This document shows positions 41,349 to 50,343 of a stretch of DNA of 64,000 bases, in pieces. Numbering within the stretch: the stretch's first letter is position 1; each line of letters begins with the position of its first letter. The notes beneath the pieces are model-generated. The model had not been told where the DNA came from and did not search any database. It saw only the letters and a program-made list of their open reading frames with translations. This DNA is from Ureibacillus acetophenoni (GTDB lineage: Bacteria > Bacillota > Bacilli > Bacillales_A > Planococcaceae). The position numbers and the translations under genes were made by a program. The stretch lies in contig NZ_OBQC01000005.1 in the NCBI RefSeq assembly GCF_900220965.1, positions 62,001 to 126,000 of the forward strand, read 5' to 3'.

Positions 41349-42123
41349 CTTCAACAACCTCCTCACCAAGGTAAGCTTCAATAACCTTTGGATTGCTTCG
41401 AATTTCTTCAGGTAGGCCATCTGCAATAAGTTGTCCGTGATCTAAAACATAAATTCTTTCGCAAATTCCCATTACTAAATGCATATCATGTTCAATTAAC
41501 AAAATTGTTAAGTCAAATTCCTCTCGAATAAATGCAATAAGGTCCATTAAATCTTGAGTTTCTTGTGGGTTCATCCCTGCTGCAGGCTCGTCCAACAATA
41601 AAAGTTTCGGTTTTGCAGCTAGAGCCCGCGCAATTTCAAGACGACGTTGCATCCCGTAAGGAAGATTTTTTGCCACCTCATCTTTATATTTATCCAGTCC
41701 GAAAATCTTTAAAAATTCAATTGATTGAGTATCCATATCCGCTTCCCCTTTAAAATGACTAGGTAAACGGAAAATAGAAGAAATGATTGAATGCTTTGCA
41801 ACATTGTGGTTTGCTACTTTTACATTATCTAACACCGTCATGTCTTTAAATAGACGGATGTTTTGGAAGGTACGGCTAATCCCTAGCTTCGTTACTTGGT
41901 ATGGCTGAAGCCCTTTTAGATTTTTACCATCGAACGTAATAGACCCCTCAGTAGGTTGATATACACCTGTTAACATATTAAAAGTCGTTGTTTTACCCGC
42001 CCCATTAGGACCAATTAGCCCAACTAACTCTCCTTGATTTAAATACATATCGAAACCTTGTACGGCTTTTAATCCACCGAATTGGATACCGACATTGTCT
42101 GCTTTAATTAGAAGGTTTGTCAT
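41335..42123 (-). CDS. livG: Branched-chain amino acid ABC transporter, ATP-binding protein LivG
   Basis: First ATPase of the importer, 262 residues. Walker A GPNGAGKTTTFNMLTGVY, LivG-typical FQNIRLFKDMTVLDNV, signature LPYGMQRRLEIARALA and Walker B LLLLDEPAAGMNPQE are present; AAGMNPxE is diagnostic for LivG. It overlaps livM by 4 bases. Confidence 0.94.
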   Translation of the reverse strand: MTNLLIKADNVGIQFGGLKAVQGFDMYLNQGELVGLIGPNGAGKTTTFNMLTGVYQPTEGSITFDGKNLKGLQPYQVTKLGISRTFQNIRLFKDMTVLDNVKVANHNVAKHSIISSIFRLPSHFKGEADMDTQSIEFLKIFGLDKYKDEVAKNLPYGMQRRLEIARALAAKPKLLLLDEPAAGMNPQETQDLMDLIAFIREEFDLTILLIEHDMHLVMGICERIYVLDHGQLIADGLPEEIRSNPKVIEAYLGEEVVEDVKS

Positions 42124-43058
42124 GCGCTAGAACCCCCTCTTTTACCAAACTTGAATAGTTGAGTCACTTCTTTCGTTCCTAATAATCCTGTTGGACGGTA
42201 AAGCATGATAATAATTAATACTGCCGAATAAATAATCATTCGAGTCTCTGGGAAGTTTTGTAAGTAGAACGATACTACCGTTAATAAAATGGCTGCAATC
42301 ACCGATCCAGAAAGACTTCCTAAACCACCTAGTACAACGAAAATCAAAATATCAAAGGATTTTAAGAAGTTAAACGCTGTTGGTTGGATAAAGAAGAATT
42401 GGTGAGAGTAAATTGCCCCAGCAACCCCAGCAAAAGCCGAACCTATAACGAACGCAACTACCTTATAATAAGTTGTATTAATACCCATCGCATCTGCCGC
42501 AACTTCGTCTTCTCGAATAGATATACATCCACGTCCGTGACGAGAATTTGTAAAATTAGAAATGACAAGTATTGTTATAACTACACCGAAAAAGGCGTAA
42601 GTCCAATTCGTCATCTGGTTAATAACTATTCCAGCCGCACCGCCTACATAATCTAGGTTAATAAAGACAATACGAATAATTTCAGCAAATCCTAATGTCG
42701 CAATTGCTAAGTAATCTCCCTTAAGTCTTAGCGTCGGAACCCCTACGAGAAGTCCAGCTAATCCTGCAAATATCGCACCTATTAAGATTGCAATTGGAAA
42801 AGGTAATCCGAAATTCATCGTTGCAATAGCACTCACGTAAGCACCAACGGCCATAAATCCAGCATGTCCAATTGAGAATTGACCCGTTATACCAATAACA
42901 AGATGTAAACTTACAGCAAGCATTATATGGATACACATCGTAATAAGAATATTTTCATAGTACGCATCAAGCATTCCTGTTGTTAGCAATACTTGTACCA
43001 CTACATAAATTACTAGAGCTAATATACTATAACCAAAGAAAGCTTTAGATTTTTTCAT
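42120..43058 (-). CDS. livM: Branched-chain amino acid ABC transporter permease LivM
   Basis: Membrane permease, 312 residues with about eight to ten hydrophobic helices. The family stretch HLVIGITGQFSIGHAGFMAVGAYVSA and the coupling region NSRHGRGCISIREDEVAADAMGI (EAA-like loop) contact LivG/F. It lies 11 bases from livH and overlaps livG by ATGA-type coupling. Confidence 0.93.
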   Translation of the reverse strand: MKKSKAFFGYSILALVIYVVVQVLLTTGMLDAYYENILITMCIHIMLAVSLHLVIGITGQFSIGHAGFMAVGAYVSAIATMNFGLPFPIAILIGAIFAGLAGLLVGVPTLRLKGDYLAIATLGFAEIIRIVFINLDYVGGAAGIVINQMTNWTYAFFGVVITILVISNFTNSRHGRGCISIREDEVAADAMGINTTYYKVVAFVIGSAFAGVAGAIYSHQFFFIQPTAFNFLKSFDILIFVVLGGLGSLSGSVIAAILLTVVSFYLQNFPETRMIIYSAVLIIIMLYRPTGLLGTKEVTQLFKFGKRGGSSA

Positions 43059-43069
43059 TTGCTTCTCAC

Positions 43070-43948
43070 CTACACTTTCTCACGGGCATTTTTACCGAAG
43101 ATTCCCGCTGGTCTTAAGATTAAAATTAAAATTAAGATGACAAATGCTGCTGCATCTCGCCATAACGAAAAACCGACTGCACTTACAATTGTCTCAACGA
43201 CTCCAAGAACATAACCACCTACAGCTGCTCCCGGAATACTTCCAATACCACCTAGAACAGCGGCAATGAATGCTTTTAGTCCTGGTAACACACCCATTAA
43301 CGGGTCAATTCTTGTATAGTAAACACCAAAGATAACGCCTGCTGCCCCTGCTAATGCAGATCCGATAGCGAATGTTGCAGAAATTGTGTTATCAACGTTT
43401 ATTCCCATTAATCTTGCAGCATCTGCATCATGAGATACAGCACGCATCGCTTTTCCGATTTTCGTTTTATGAACGATAAATTGTAGAAGAAGCATCAAGA
43501 CAATCGTTACCGCAATAATTAATACAGATTTTGAGCTAATACTTGCACCAAATAAATCGATATAACTTTCTTTTAATAATTCTGGATACGCTTCCGGCTT
43601 TGCACCACGGAAGAAAATTACCGTATATTCAATGAATAATGAAACACCAATTGCCGTAATGAGTGCTGCAATACGTGTTGCACCACGTAATCGTTTGTAA
43701 GCTACACGCTCAATAATAACCCCAATAATTGAACAAATGACCATAGCAAGTATTAGCGCTGGTATAAACCCTATATCCCATCTAATTGCTGCATAGAAAC
43801 CGATAAATGCTCCTAACATGAATACGTCACCATGGGCAAAGTTAATTAATTTTATAATTCCGTATACCATCGTATAGCCTAAGGCGATTAACGCATATAT
43901 ACTCCCAAGTGAAACACCATTCACTAATTGTTGTAGCCATTCCATCAT
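43070..43948 (-). CDS. livH: Branched-chain amino acid ABC transporter permease LivH
   Basis: Membrane permease, 292 residues from MMEWLQQLVNGVSLGSIYAL. The LivH hallmarks IALGYTMVYGIIKLINFAHGDVFMLGAF and the coupling loop KTKIGKAMRAVSHDADAARLMGI are clear. I prefer the ATG at 43948, seven bases after AAAGGAG, over the GTG two codons earlier. First permease gene, downstream of an attenuating terminator that separates it from the binding-protein gene. Confidence 0.93.
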   Translation of the reverse strand: MMEWLQQLVNGVSLGSIYALIALGYTMVYGIIKLINFAHGDVFMLGAFIGFYAAIRWDIGFIPALILAMVICSIIGVIIERVAYKRLRGATRIAALITAIGVSLFIEYTVIFFRGAKPEAYPELLKESYIDLFGASISSKSVLIIAVTIVLMLLLQFIVHKTKIGKAMRAVSHDADAARLMGINVDNTISATFAIGSALAGAAGVIFGVYYTRIDPLMGVLPGLKAFIAAVLGGIGSIPGAAVGGYVLGVVETIVSAVGFSLWRDAAAFVILILILILRPAGIFGKNAREKV

Positions 43949-44001
43949 TTTCACACTCCTTTATTTTCATAGTTTCATAGAAATACTTCTTTTGAACTTT
44001 G

Positions 44002-44040
44002 AAAGGAAAAAAAGGAGGCTCGGCACGCCCCCTTTTGAAC
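44002..44040 (-). terminator. Attenuating terminator between the binding-protein gene and livH
   Basis: The minus strand reads AAAAGGGGGCgtgccgaGCCTCCTTTTTTT. Such partial terminators commonly make the binding protein more abundant than the permeases. Confidence 0.7.
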
Positions 44041-44050
44041 AATCAAATTC

Positions 44051-44131
44051 GCCTTGGCGTATGTGCACCAGATTTTTTCAAGCATTGCTCGAAAAATTAT
44101 CTTTATAAAATCTGTGGCATTCGCCAAAGGC
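44051..44131. repeat. Long imperfect palindrome, possible dispersed repeat
   Basis: The left arm starts GCCTTGGCGTATG (44051) and the right arm ends ATTCGCCAAAGGC (44131); they pair over roughly 25 positions including CAGATTTT/AAAATCTG. The centre is a second palindrome (TTTTTTCAAGCATTGCTCGA and onward). It has the shape of a REP/MITE-like intergenic element. It is just downstream of the livH-proximal terminator. Whether it is repeated elsewhere needs the whole genome. Confidence 0.55.
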
Positions 44132-44230
44132 TTTTAACTTCATTCAATTCTCCACTAAACTGTTTATCTTATACACTTATCTCACCGAAAATAGTAATAG
44201 AAATTGAGACTAGTCTGAATGAAGTTAAAA

Positions 44231-45427
44231 TTAAGGATTAACTTTAGAGTTGAATACTTGTTCGCCGTCCACATATTCGATAATTGTCGCTGATTTAATT
44301 GGGTTGTGTTTTTCATCAACTGAGAAAGTACCAGTAACAACTTTGAAATCTTTTGTTGATTCTAAAGCGTTTTTAATTGCTTCTCCATCCGTAGAACCAG
44401 CTCTCTCAATCGCATCTGCGATAAAGTAAACTGTGTCATAGCCTAGAGCGTTAAATCCGTTTGGTTTTTCACCGTTTTTATCTTCAAATGCTTTAATGAA
44501 GTTTTGAATCATTTCATCTGGATCTTGTAATGAGAATGCATCAGTATAATACGTGTTGTTTAATGGTTCTGCACCAGCTAACTCTAATAACGTTGGAGCT
44601 CCCCAACCATCTGCACCCATAAGTGGTACATCAATACCTAATTCACGAGCTTGCTTAACGATTAACCCAACTTCTTCGTAATATCCTGGGATATAGATAA
44701 AGTCTGGGTTTTCCGATTTAATATTTGTTAAAGTTGATTTGAAGTCTACATCCTTAGCTACATAAGCTTCTTCCGTAACAATAGTTCCTCCATTTTTCTC
44801 AACTTGCTCTTTAAATGATTTTGCTAAACCTTTTGCATAGTCCGAAGAGTTATCTGCATAAATTGCAATATTTTTAGCCCCTAATTCATTAATTGCAAAG
44901 TTTGCTGCAGAAACACCTTGGAATGGGTCAATAAAGCATGTACGGAATATATAGTCGTTAATAGATCCGTCATCATTTACAGTTAAGTTTTCTGCTGTAC
45001 CTGAACCAGTAACAACAGGAACTTTATATTTATTTGCAGTTTGAACTGTTGCAAGCATGTTACCTGAAGTTGCAGGTCCCACCATTGCTACAACTTTATC
45101 TTGTGTAATTAGTTTAATAGCAGAAGATGCTGCCTCAGCGTTATCTGATTTGTTATCGGCTTTAATCAATTCGATTTTCTTACCGTCAATACCACCGTTT
45201 GCATTAATTTCTTCTACCGCTAATTCCGCCCCCGCTAAAATTGAAGATCCGTATGAAGCTACTTGTCCAGTTAGCTCCAAGTTAGCTCCGATTTTAATTA
45301 CGTCTGAATTATCAGAGCTTGATGAACCTCCTGATGACCCCCCAGAGCTACAACCTGCTAAAGCTCCAACTACTAAAGATGTTGCTAAGAAAATCGAAGC
45401 AAATCTTTTCAGTTTGTTTTTTCTCAT
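44231..45427 (-). CDS. livJ: Branched-chain amino acid ABC transporter, substrate-binding lipoprotein
   Basis: Extracellular binding protein, 398 residues, with a signal peptide and lipobox LVVGALAGCSS (lipidated Cys about residue 26) followed by a Gly/Ser linker. The Leu/Ile/Val-binding fold is shown by IGANLELTGQVASYGSSILAGAELAVEEI and VAMVGPATSGNMLA. I take the ATG at 45427, which has GGGGGA six bases upstream, not the ATG six codons earlier. Ligand specificity within branched-chain amino acids is not readable. A CodY-like box lies upstream. Confidence 0.93.
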   Translation of the reverse strand: MRKNKLKRFASIFLATSLVVGALAGCSSGGSSGGSSSSDNSDVIKIGANLELTGQVASYGSSILAGAELAVEEINANGGIDGKKIELIKADNKSDNAEAASSAIKLITQDKVVAMVGPATSGNMLATVQTANKYKVPVVTGSGTAENLTVNDDGSINDYIFRTCFIDPFQGVSAANFAINELGAKNIAIYADNSSDYAKGLAKSFKEQVEKNGGTIVTEEAYVAKDVDFKSTLTNIKSENPDFIYIPGYYEEVGLIVKQARELGIDVPLMGADGWGAPTLLELAGAEPLNNTYYTDAFSLQDPDEMIQNFIKAFEDKNGEKPNGFNALGYDTVYFIADAIERAGSTDGEAIKNALESTKDFKVVTGTFSVDEKHNPIKSATIIEYVDGEQVFNSKVNP

Positions 45428-45511
45428 GACATTTCCCCCTATCATTATCAGAAGATAAAAATAGTAATATATTTCTCAAAAGAATATTTTATTAATTATT
45501 ATAATATATAA

Positions 45512-45526
45512 AATATTCTGATAATA
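45512..45526 (-). promoter_or_regulatory. Candidate CodY box upstream of livJ
   Basis: AATATTCTGATAATA matches the 15-base CodY consensus AATTTTCWGAAAATT at 12 positions. CodY repression of branched-chain amino acid transport is well established in Bacillales. The region is very AT-rich, so chance matches are likely enough to keep confidence low. Confidence 0.35.
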
Positions 45527-45712
45527 TATTACAGATTCATATCTTCGCTATAAGTAGTAACTTCCACAATAATAAAACATATTCAAATTTTAGTAAAGTA
45601 TGATTTTTCAGTATTTTTAGAAATATGAAAAATATATGCATTTATTCATAAATTATAGAATCTGCTTTTGAAATAATAATAGTTTTTAATTTACTGTTTC
45701 TACACTAAAAAA

Positions 45713-45732
45713 AGCAAGGTGAGCACCTTGCT
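45713..45732 (-). terminator. Terminator overlapping the end of the YdeI-like gene
   Basis: The perfect palindrome AGCAAGGTGAGCACCTTGCT overlaps the stop codon at 45731; the minus strand continues TTTTTTTAG. Confidence 0.75.
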
Positions 45733-46402
45733 ACTGCTTACGTACATATAAATCTCTACTTTTGTATCCTTCACTAAGGATCTTTTTCATTTCTTCACGT
45801 CTTTTGGCTTTTGTTGCTTCTTGTTTAGCGCTATATACATAACGTGCCCAATCCTTTTGATAACCAGGTGTTAAACTTTTATAAAATGCTAAAAGATCTG
45901 GTGTGTCTTCTAAGTCCTTTTCTATTTGTGGAATTATATCAATATAATCATCAACACATTGACTCGCTTTCGTTGAGGTTACACCCTTTCCTTTTGTATC
46001 TTCCTTTAAACCAACGACCGTAAATACTTCGTCTAGTCCAACCATACGTGCAAACTTAATAGTACTATCCCCAACGTACCCATCCTCGTCCACTCCAATA
46101 GAAGGGAAAATCTCATCTCGATGAATAAAAGTATCATAGACTTTATTCCCTTTCTTTGGATAAGCAATAAATAAATACCCCTTTGGTAAAAGGAGGCTTT
46201 TCTCAATCACTTCAAACACGATTTCCTTCATTGCTTTAATATCTAAAGCAAATGTAAATATTAAATCATATTTTTCATTGTCTTCTATTTTCGTAGTAAA
46301 GTTTGATAATTGCTTGAAATAATCAGCACCATCAGGAAGATTAAGTACTGCCACTGATTTGTATTTCTGTAAGTTTAATTTTTCTACAATTGTTTTTTCC
46401 AT
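45731..46402 (-). CDS. YdeI/OmpD-associated-type protein
   Basis: A 223-residue protein with two parts. The N-terminal ~120 residues (KYKSVAVLNLPDGADYFKQL, with PKKGNKVYDTFIHRDEIF) resemble the DUF3052-like fold; the C-terminal ~60 residues (LTPGYQKDWARYVYSAKQEA and the following TKAKRREEMKKILSEG) match the YdeI/OmdA C-terminal motif of PGxxxxxxR...AKxxxTRxRR type. Molecular function of this family is not established. The start has AGGAGGTC upstream. Confidence 0.65.
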   Translation of the reverse strand: MEKTIVEKLNLQKYKSVAVLNLPDGADYFKQLSNFTTKIEDNEKYDLIFTFALDIKAMKEIVFEVIEKSLLLPKGYLFIAYPKKGNKVYDTFIHRDEIFPSIGVDEDGYVGDSTIKFARMVGLDEVFTVVGLKEDTKGKGVTSTKASQCVDDYIDIIPQIEKDLEDTPDLLAFYKSLTPGYQKDWARYVYSAKQEATKAKRREEMKKILSEGYKSRDLYVRKQ

Positions 46403-46444
46403 CTTTGACCTCCTGTTTGTGAATGACTTTTATAGTAGTCAATA

Positions 46445-46990
46445 TTAAACCGATTTCATTTTCTTTAATTCCCCGTTAACTAATAAAGTTGTTATTAAAT
46501 AGATGACACTTAAGCCAAATGGAAGAATTAGATAAACGGATTCCATAAAGAAAAATCCAACAATCGATGCGAAGCCTACAACACCGAATGTTAAGAAGAA
46601 AATGGCATTACTTTTATATAGAATAGCAAATGGAAGAAAATGTGCTCCGGTTAATACTGCAACAAAAAATGGTAGCCACTCGACTTTTTCCATAAAAATA
46701 ATGATTAGAATCGGTGCAAATAATACTTGCATTCCACCTAGCACTCCACTTAGTGTAGACAACGGATTGTTATTTGCGAATAAATCAATTTTCATTACCT
46801 TAGAAACAAGTATTCCTAAAGGGAAAATCATACCTGCGCCAATTAAATAGATTAAACCTAATAATTTTGGATGCATCTGAATAAATCCAATGATACCTAA
46901 CAATAACCAATAAACGGTTCCTACATAATACATTGACACGCCTTTTTTCGTTCTTACTGATAAATCCTTCTGAATGTCTTCATAATTCAA
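46445..46990 (-). CDS. Multi-pass membrane protein, unknown function
   Basis: A 181-residue protein with about six hydrophobic segments and a short charged N-terminus (MNYEDIQKDLSVRTKKGVSM). TTG start with AAAGGGGGATATC upstream. It resembles small Bacillus membrane proteins of the DUF7010 kind, but I am not certain of that. It is 42 bases upstream of the YdeI-like gene, so the two are probably co-transcribed. Confidence 0.6.
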   Translation of the reverse strand: MNYEDIQKDLSVRTKKGVSMYYVGTVYWLLLGIIGFIQMHPKLLGLIYLIGAGMIFPLGILVSKVMKIDLFANNNPLSTLSGVLGGMQVLFAPILIIIFMEKVEWLPFFVAVLTGAHFLPFAILYKSNAIFFLTFGVVGFASIVGFFFMESVYLILPFGLSVIYLITTLLVNGELKKMKSV

Positions 46991-47126
46991 TTTGATATCC
47001 CCCTTTTTACATTCCCTTTACCCTACAATACTATTGTGAATGTTTTCAAAGTAATAGAAAACCATTTTTTTACTGTAATTCAAAAAATCAATAAGGGCGT
47101 TTGCCCCTATCAACCTAGTACATTTG

Positions 47127-47135
47127 CATACATTA
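47127..47135 (+). promoter_or_regulatory. Candidate mother-cell sporulation promoter -10
   Basis: CATACATTA fits the -10 of both SigE (CATACANT) and SigK (CATA-N3-TA). No good SigE -35 is visible; an AC about 14 bases upstream would be a weak SigK -35. The distance to the ribosome site (GGAGG 47147-47151) is short but workable. The call is supported mainly by the nature of the gene. Confidence 0.35.
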
Positions 47136-47162
47136 AAAAGAAAAACGGAGGCATATGGGCGA

Positions 47163-48503
47163 ATGTACATGAATAATGGTTATCCATATTACTATGGTGG
47201 AACTGTTCCTGGTTACTATCCAGCGAACCAAGTTCCAACGAATTACTATGCACAAATGAATCAAATTCCGGTTAATTATTATGATCAATACAATCAAGTT
47301 CCAGTGAATTATTATGAGCAAGTGAATCAACCAATGTATGTTCAACAAACAAGACGACCAACTGTTCAACAAGTGTTGCAAACACTTCGTTCCGAACATA
47401 GTAATTTATATTCTCAAATGGAACGTGCAGGCGTAAGCAGACAATTGACAGATGCGCTATTCTTCTTTGTTGTAAACTATACAATTAACCAGGCAAATAC
47501 AAACCAATCTGCGAGTCAAATTTACCGATTATTCCAAAGAGACACTCCTTGGATCAATATACTGATTGAATCATTAAATCTTCCATTAGAAACAATTGAT
47601 CGTATATTAACAAGAGTGATAGAAATTACATTGAATGAAATTAGAAGAGGGCAACCTGGTCCTGGACCGGGACCAGGGCCTCGCCCAGATAATGATTGGT
47701 CAGAATGGGAAAACCTCGGTGGAGTATTAACAAGTGCTCCTACAGTTTCATCTTGGCAACAAAATCGTTTAGATGTATTTGCGAGAGGAACCGACAATGC
47801 TCTTTACCATAAATGGTGGGATGGACGTTCATGGAGCGATTGGGAAAGTCTTGGTGGTGTTTTAACAAGCCCGCCTGGAGCAGTTTCGTGGGGACCTAAT
47901 CGAATTGATGTATTTGTAAGAGGAACTGACAATGCTCTTTACCACAAGTGGTGGGACGGTAGTCGATGGAATGATTGGGAAAACCTTGGCGGTGTACTAA
48001 CTAGTGGACCAGCGGCATCTTCACGCCGTTCCAATCAGTTAGATGTGTTTGTTCGAGGCAATAATAATCGACTTTACCAAAAAACTTGGGATGGATCTCG
48101 TTGGACGGATTGGGTGGATCTTGGAGGAAACTTAAACTCAGAACCTGCTGCTGTATCCTGGGGACCTAACCGTATAGATGTGTTCGCAAGAGGACAAAAC
48201 AATAATCTCATTCATAAATGGTGGGACGGACGCAATTGGAGCGATTGGGAAAACCTTGGTGGCACACTTACAAGTGCACCTACTGTCTCATCAAAACGAG
48301 CAAACCGTTTAGAAGTATTTGTAAGAGGCACAGGCAATAGACTTTATAGAAGAGCGTGGAACGGATCCCGTTGGAGTGATTGGGAAAACCTTGGCGGAAA
48401 CTTAACAAGCGCTCCTGCCGCTGTATCGTGGGGACCTAACCGTACAGACGTTTTCGCAAGAGGACAAAATAATAATCTTTATCATATTTGGCAAGGACGA
48501 TAA
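47163..48503 (+). CDS. Tyr-rich protein with six-bladed PLL/DUF346-like beta-propeller; probable spore-surface lectin
   Basis: A 446-residue protein in four parts. Residues 1-60 are Tyr/Asn/Gln/Pro-rich, with three 11-residue repeats NQ[VI]P[TV]NYY[ADE]Q like coat proteins. Residues 64-163 are helical and unrecognised. A Gly-Pro linker ([12 protein letters not shown]) follows. Residues 178-446 are six 45-residue repeats built on DWENLGG-LTS-P-...[15 protein letters not shown], the DUF346/PLL lectin-like blade. Even blades share AVSWGPNR and odd blades SS.., so the propeller grew by doubling two-blade units. No secretion signal is seen, consistent with assembly on the spore from the mother cell. 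The ATG at 47163 is 11 bases after GGAGG. Confidence 0.8.
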   Translation: MYMNNGYPYYYGGTVPGYYPANQVPTNYYAQMNQIPVNYYDQYNQVPVNYYEQVNQPMYVQQTRRPTVQQVLQTLRSEHSNLYSQMERAGVSRQLTDALFFFVVNYTINQANTNQSASQIYRLFQRDTPWINILIESLNLPLETIDRILTRVIEITLNEIRRGQPGPGPGPGPRPDNDWSEWENLGGVLTSAPTVSSWQQNRLDVFARGTDNALYHKWWDGRSWSDWESLGGVLTSPPGAVSWGPNRIDVFVRGTDNALYHKWWDGSRWNDWENLGGVLTSGPAASSRRSNQLDVFVRGNNNRLYQKTWDGSRWTDWVDLGGNLNSEPAAVSWGPNRIDVFARGQNNNLIHKWWDGRNWSDWENLGGTLTSAPTVSSKRANRLEVFVRGTGNRLYRRAWNGSRWSDWENLGGNLTSAPAAVSWGPNRTDVFARGQNNNLYHIWQGR

Positions 48504-48521
48504 GAGGGATTTAAGCAGAAA

Positions 48522-48557
48522 TGACTCAAGCGCAGTACACGCTTGAGTCATTTTTTT
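48522..48557 (+). terminator. Terminator of the propeller gene
   Basis: TGACTCAAGCG/CGCTTGAGTCA followed by TTTTTTT, 18 bases past the stop. Confidence 0.9.
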
Positions 48558-48602
48558 AATGGCTACAAAAGATAATTCAGCGGTTGGATTTCCCTTGAGT
48601 TT

Positions 48603-48889
48603 TGTCTTTTAGAGGGCCTATAAAGGACAGTTCCACCTCATTTTCTTCAAGTTTTGTCCTTTAGATGGTCTATAAAAGACAATTCATTCGCATGTCCTTC
48701 GAATTTTGTCCTTTAAAGAGGCTGTAAAAGACCTCACAGACGGAACATCACATTAAAATGTCCTTCATCCGCCTTATGAACGACATTTCAAACCGATTTC
48801 TGCCCTCAAATGTCCTTCATCCGCCTTATGAACGACATTTCAAACTAATTTCCACCTTCAAATGTCCTTCATCCGCCTATATGAACTCT
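48603..48889. repeat. Tandem array of 27-base palindromes, 52-base period (array 2)
   Basis: Six units start at 48603, 48655, 48707, 48759, 48811 and 48863, an exact 52-base period. Each is a 27-base imperfect palindrome opening TGTC and mostly closing GACA, plus a 25-base linker. Units 1-3 have the stem TGTCYTTTA/TAAARGACA; units 4-6 TGTCCTTCA/TGAACGACA. Unit 6 has lost the closing GACA. A degraded unit is visible at about 48548-48574 (TGGCTACAAAAGATA). It lies between the convergent propeller gene and chrA. Confidence 0.93.
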
Positions 48890-48910
48890 AAAACGCAATC
48901 GTCCTTTATC

Positions 48911-50098
48911 TTAGAAATTAACTCCTTGTAAAACCACACCACCGACAACTCCAGTGACCACAACAATCCAAGGTGGGCATTTCCAAAACTGAAGCATGCT
49001 AAATAAAATCGCGGCAAACGCAAAATCCACTGGAGCTATGACAGAAGTCGTAAAGATTGGCTTATAAAATGCGGCAATTAAGATCCCTACTACTGCTGCA
49101 TTGACGCCAATGAATGCCCCTTTAATTTTGTTATTTTGACGTAGTTGATTCCAGAATGGTAGAGCACCAAACACCAATAAAAATGCTGGTAAGAAGATCG
49201 CTAAGGTAGCAAGTAAACCTCCAACCCATCCATTCATAACAGCGCCTAAGTAAGCGGCAAATGTAAATAATGGTCCAGGTACAGCTTGTGTTACACCATA
49301 TCCTGCAAGAAACGCTTCTTCACTCACCCAACCCGATGGAACAAATTCGCTTTCTAGTAATGGTAATACGACATGTCCACCACCAAATACTAAAGAACCC
49401 GCGCGATATACACTATCAAACACCGCAACCCATTCTAACTTTGTCACTTCTCGTAAAACTGGTAGGACAATTAATAATCCAAAGAACAATGTAAGACAAA
49501 TTGCCCCGAACCTTTTAGAAATTGGGAAATGCGTCGAAGGCCCCCCGCTTTCTTGATTCGAACGATAAATGAAAAATCCAATTACAGCAGCAAATAAAAT
49601 GATTCCTATTTGGGCATAGGCTGTTCCCCACAACAAAGCTACAGAAAGACCAAATAAAACAATGGCTTTTCTCGTTAAATCAGGAGCTAAATTCTTAGCC
49701 ATTCCTAAAATAGCGTGTGCCACAACCGCAACAGCTACTAATTTCAAACCATGAATCCAGCCAGCTTCCCCTAGATTTAAACCATCTACCGCTAACGCAA
49801 AAATGATTAATGCTATGACAGACGGCATTGTAAAACCTAAAAAGGAAATAATTCCACCAATTATACCTCCACGAACGACGCCAATACCAATCCCAACTTG
49901 ACTACTTGAAGGACCAGGTAAGAACTGACATAAAGCTACTAACTCTGCATAACTTTTCTCATCAATCCATTTTCGTCTACGAACATATTCCTCATGAAAA
50001 TACCCAAGGTGAGCGGTTGGTCCTCCAAAGGATGTTAAACCAAGTCTTGTAGAAATAAATAAGATTTCAAATAGTGTTTTTAATGATAATTTTTTCAT
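48911..50098 (-). CDS. chrA: Chromate transporter, two-domain ChrA
   Basis: Membrane carrier of the CHR family, about 395 residues with roughly ten helices in two homologous halves. Signature segments are LGLTSFGGPTAHLGYFHEEYV with LCQFLPGPSSSQVGIGIG in the first half and SLVFGGGHVVLPLLESEFV with GVTQAVPGPLFTFAAYLG in the second. Exports chromate in characterised members; its natural substrate may be sulfate-like. I choose the ATG at 50098, six bases after GGAG. Array 2 follows its stop. Confidence 0.9.
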   Translation of the reverse strand: MKKLSLKTLFEILFISTRLGLTSFGGPTAHLGYFHEEYVRRRKWIDEKSYAELVALCQFLPGPSSSQVGIGIGVVRGGIIGGIISFLGFTMPSVIALIIFALAVDGLNLGEAGWIHGLKLVAVAVVAHAILGMAKNLAPDLTRKAIVLFGLSVALLWGTAYAQIGIILFAAVIGFFIYRSNQESGGPSTHFPISKRFGAICLTLFFGLLIVLPVLREVTKLEWVAVFDSVYRAGSLVFGGGHVVLPLLESEFVPSGWVSEEAFLAGYGVTQAVPGPLFTFAAYLGAVMNGWVGGLLATLAIFLPAFLLVFGALPFWNQLRQNNKIKGAFIGVNAAVVGILIAAFYKPIFTTSVIAPVDFAFAAILFSMLQFWKCPPWIVVVTGVVGGVVLQGVNF

Positions 50099-50281
50099 AC
50101 TCATCTCCATATTAAAAAGAATATTAGTTACGATAATAACAGAATAAGCAAGCAAACTGGTACGATTTACAAAATTTTAATATTAAAGATTCCATAATTA
50201 TGAACGATTGCTCACCGTTTTGGTGTATAACTTCCAACTTTAAAAATATCTGGTATACTTGGGTTGGGCTCCCTATTACAA

Positions 50282-50308
50282 GTTATTAAACTAGTAATTA
50301 GATTGGAG
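50282..50308 (+). promoter_or_regulatory. Conserved upstream element, copy 1
   Basis: A 27-base block 35 bases before the 88-residue gene. It matches the block at 51893-51919 at 24 of 27 positions (differences at positions 5, 13 and 20) and ends ATTGGAG. Part of the ancestral duplicated operon's leader; may be a promoter or operator. Confidence 0.55.
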
Positions 50309-50343
50309 TTACCTATAGAACAATGCATAAGGGGTGAAATGGT

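Noticed and set aside
45057-45458. 133-residue plus-strand frame over livJ
   Set aside because: Antisense shadow of the binding-protein gene, with no independent support.
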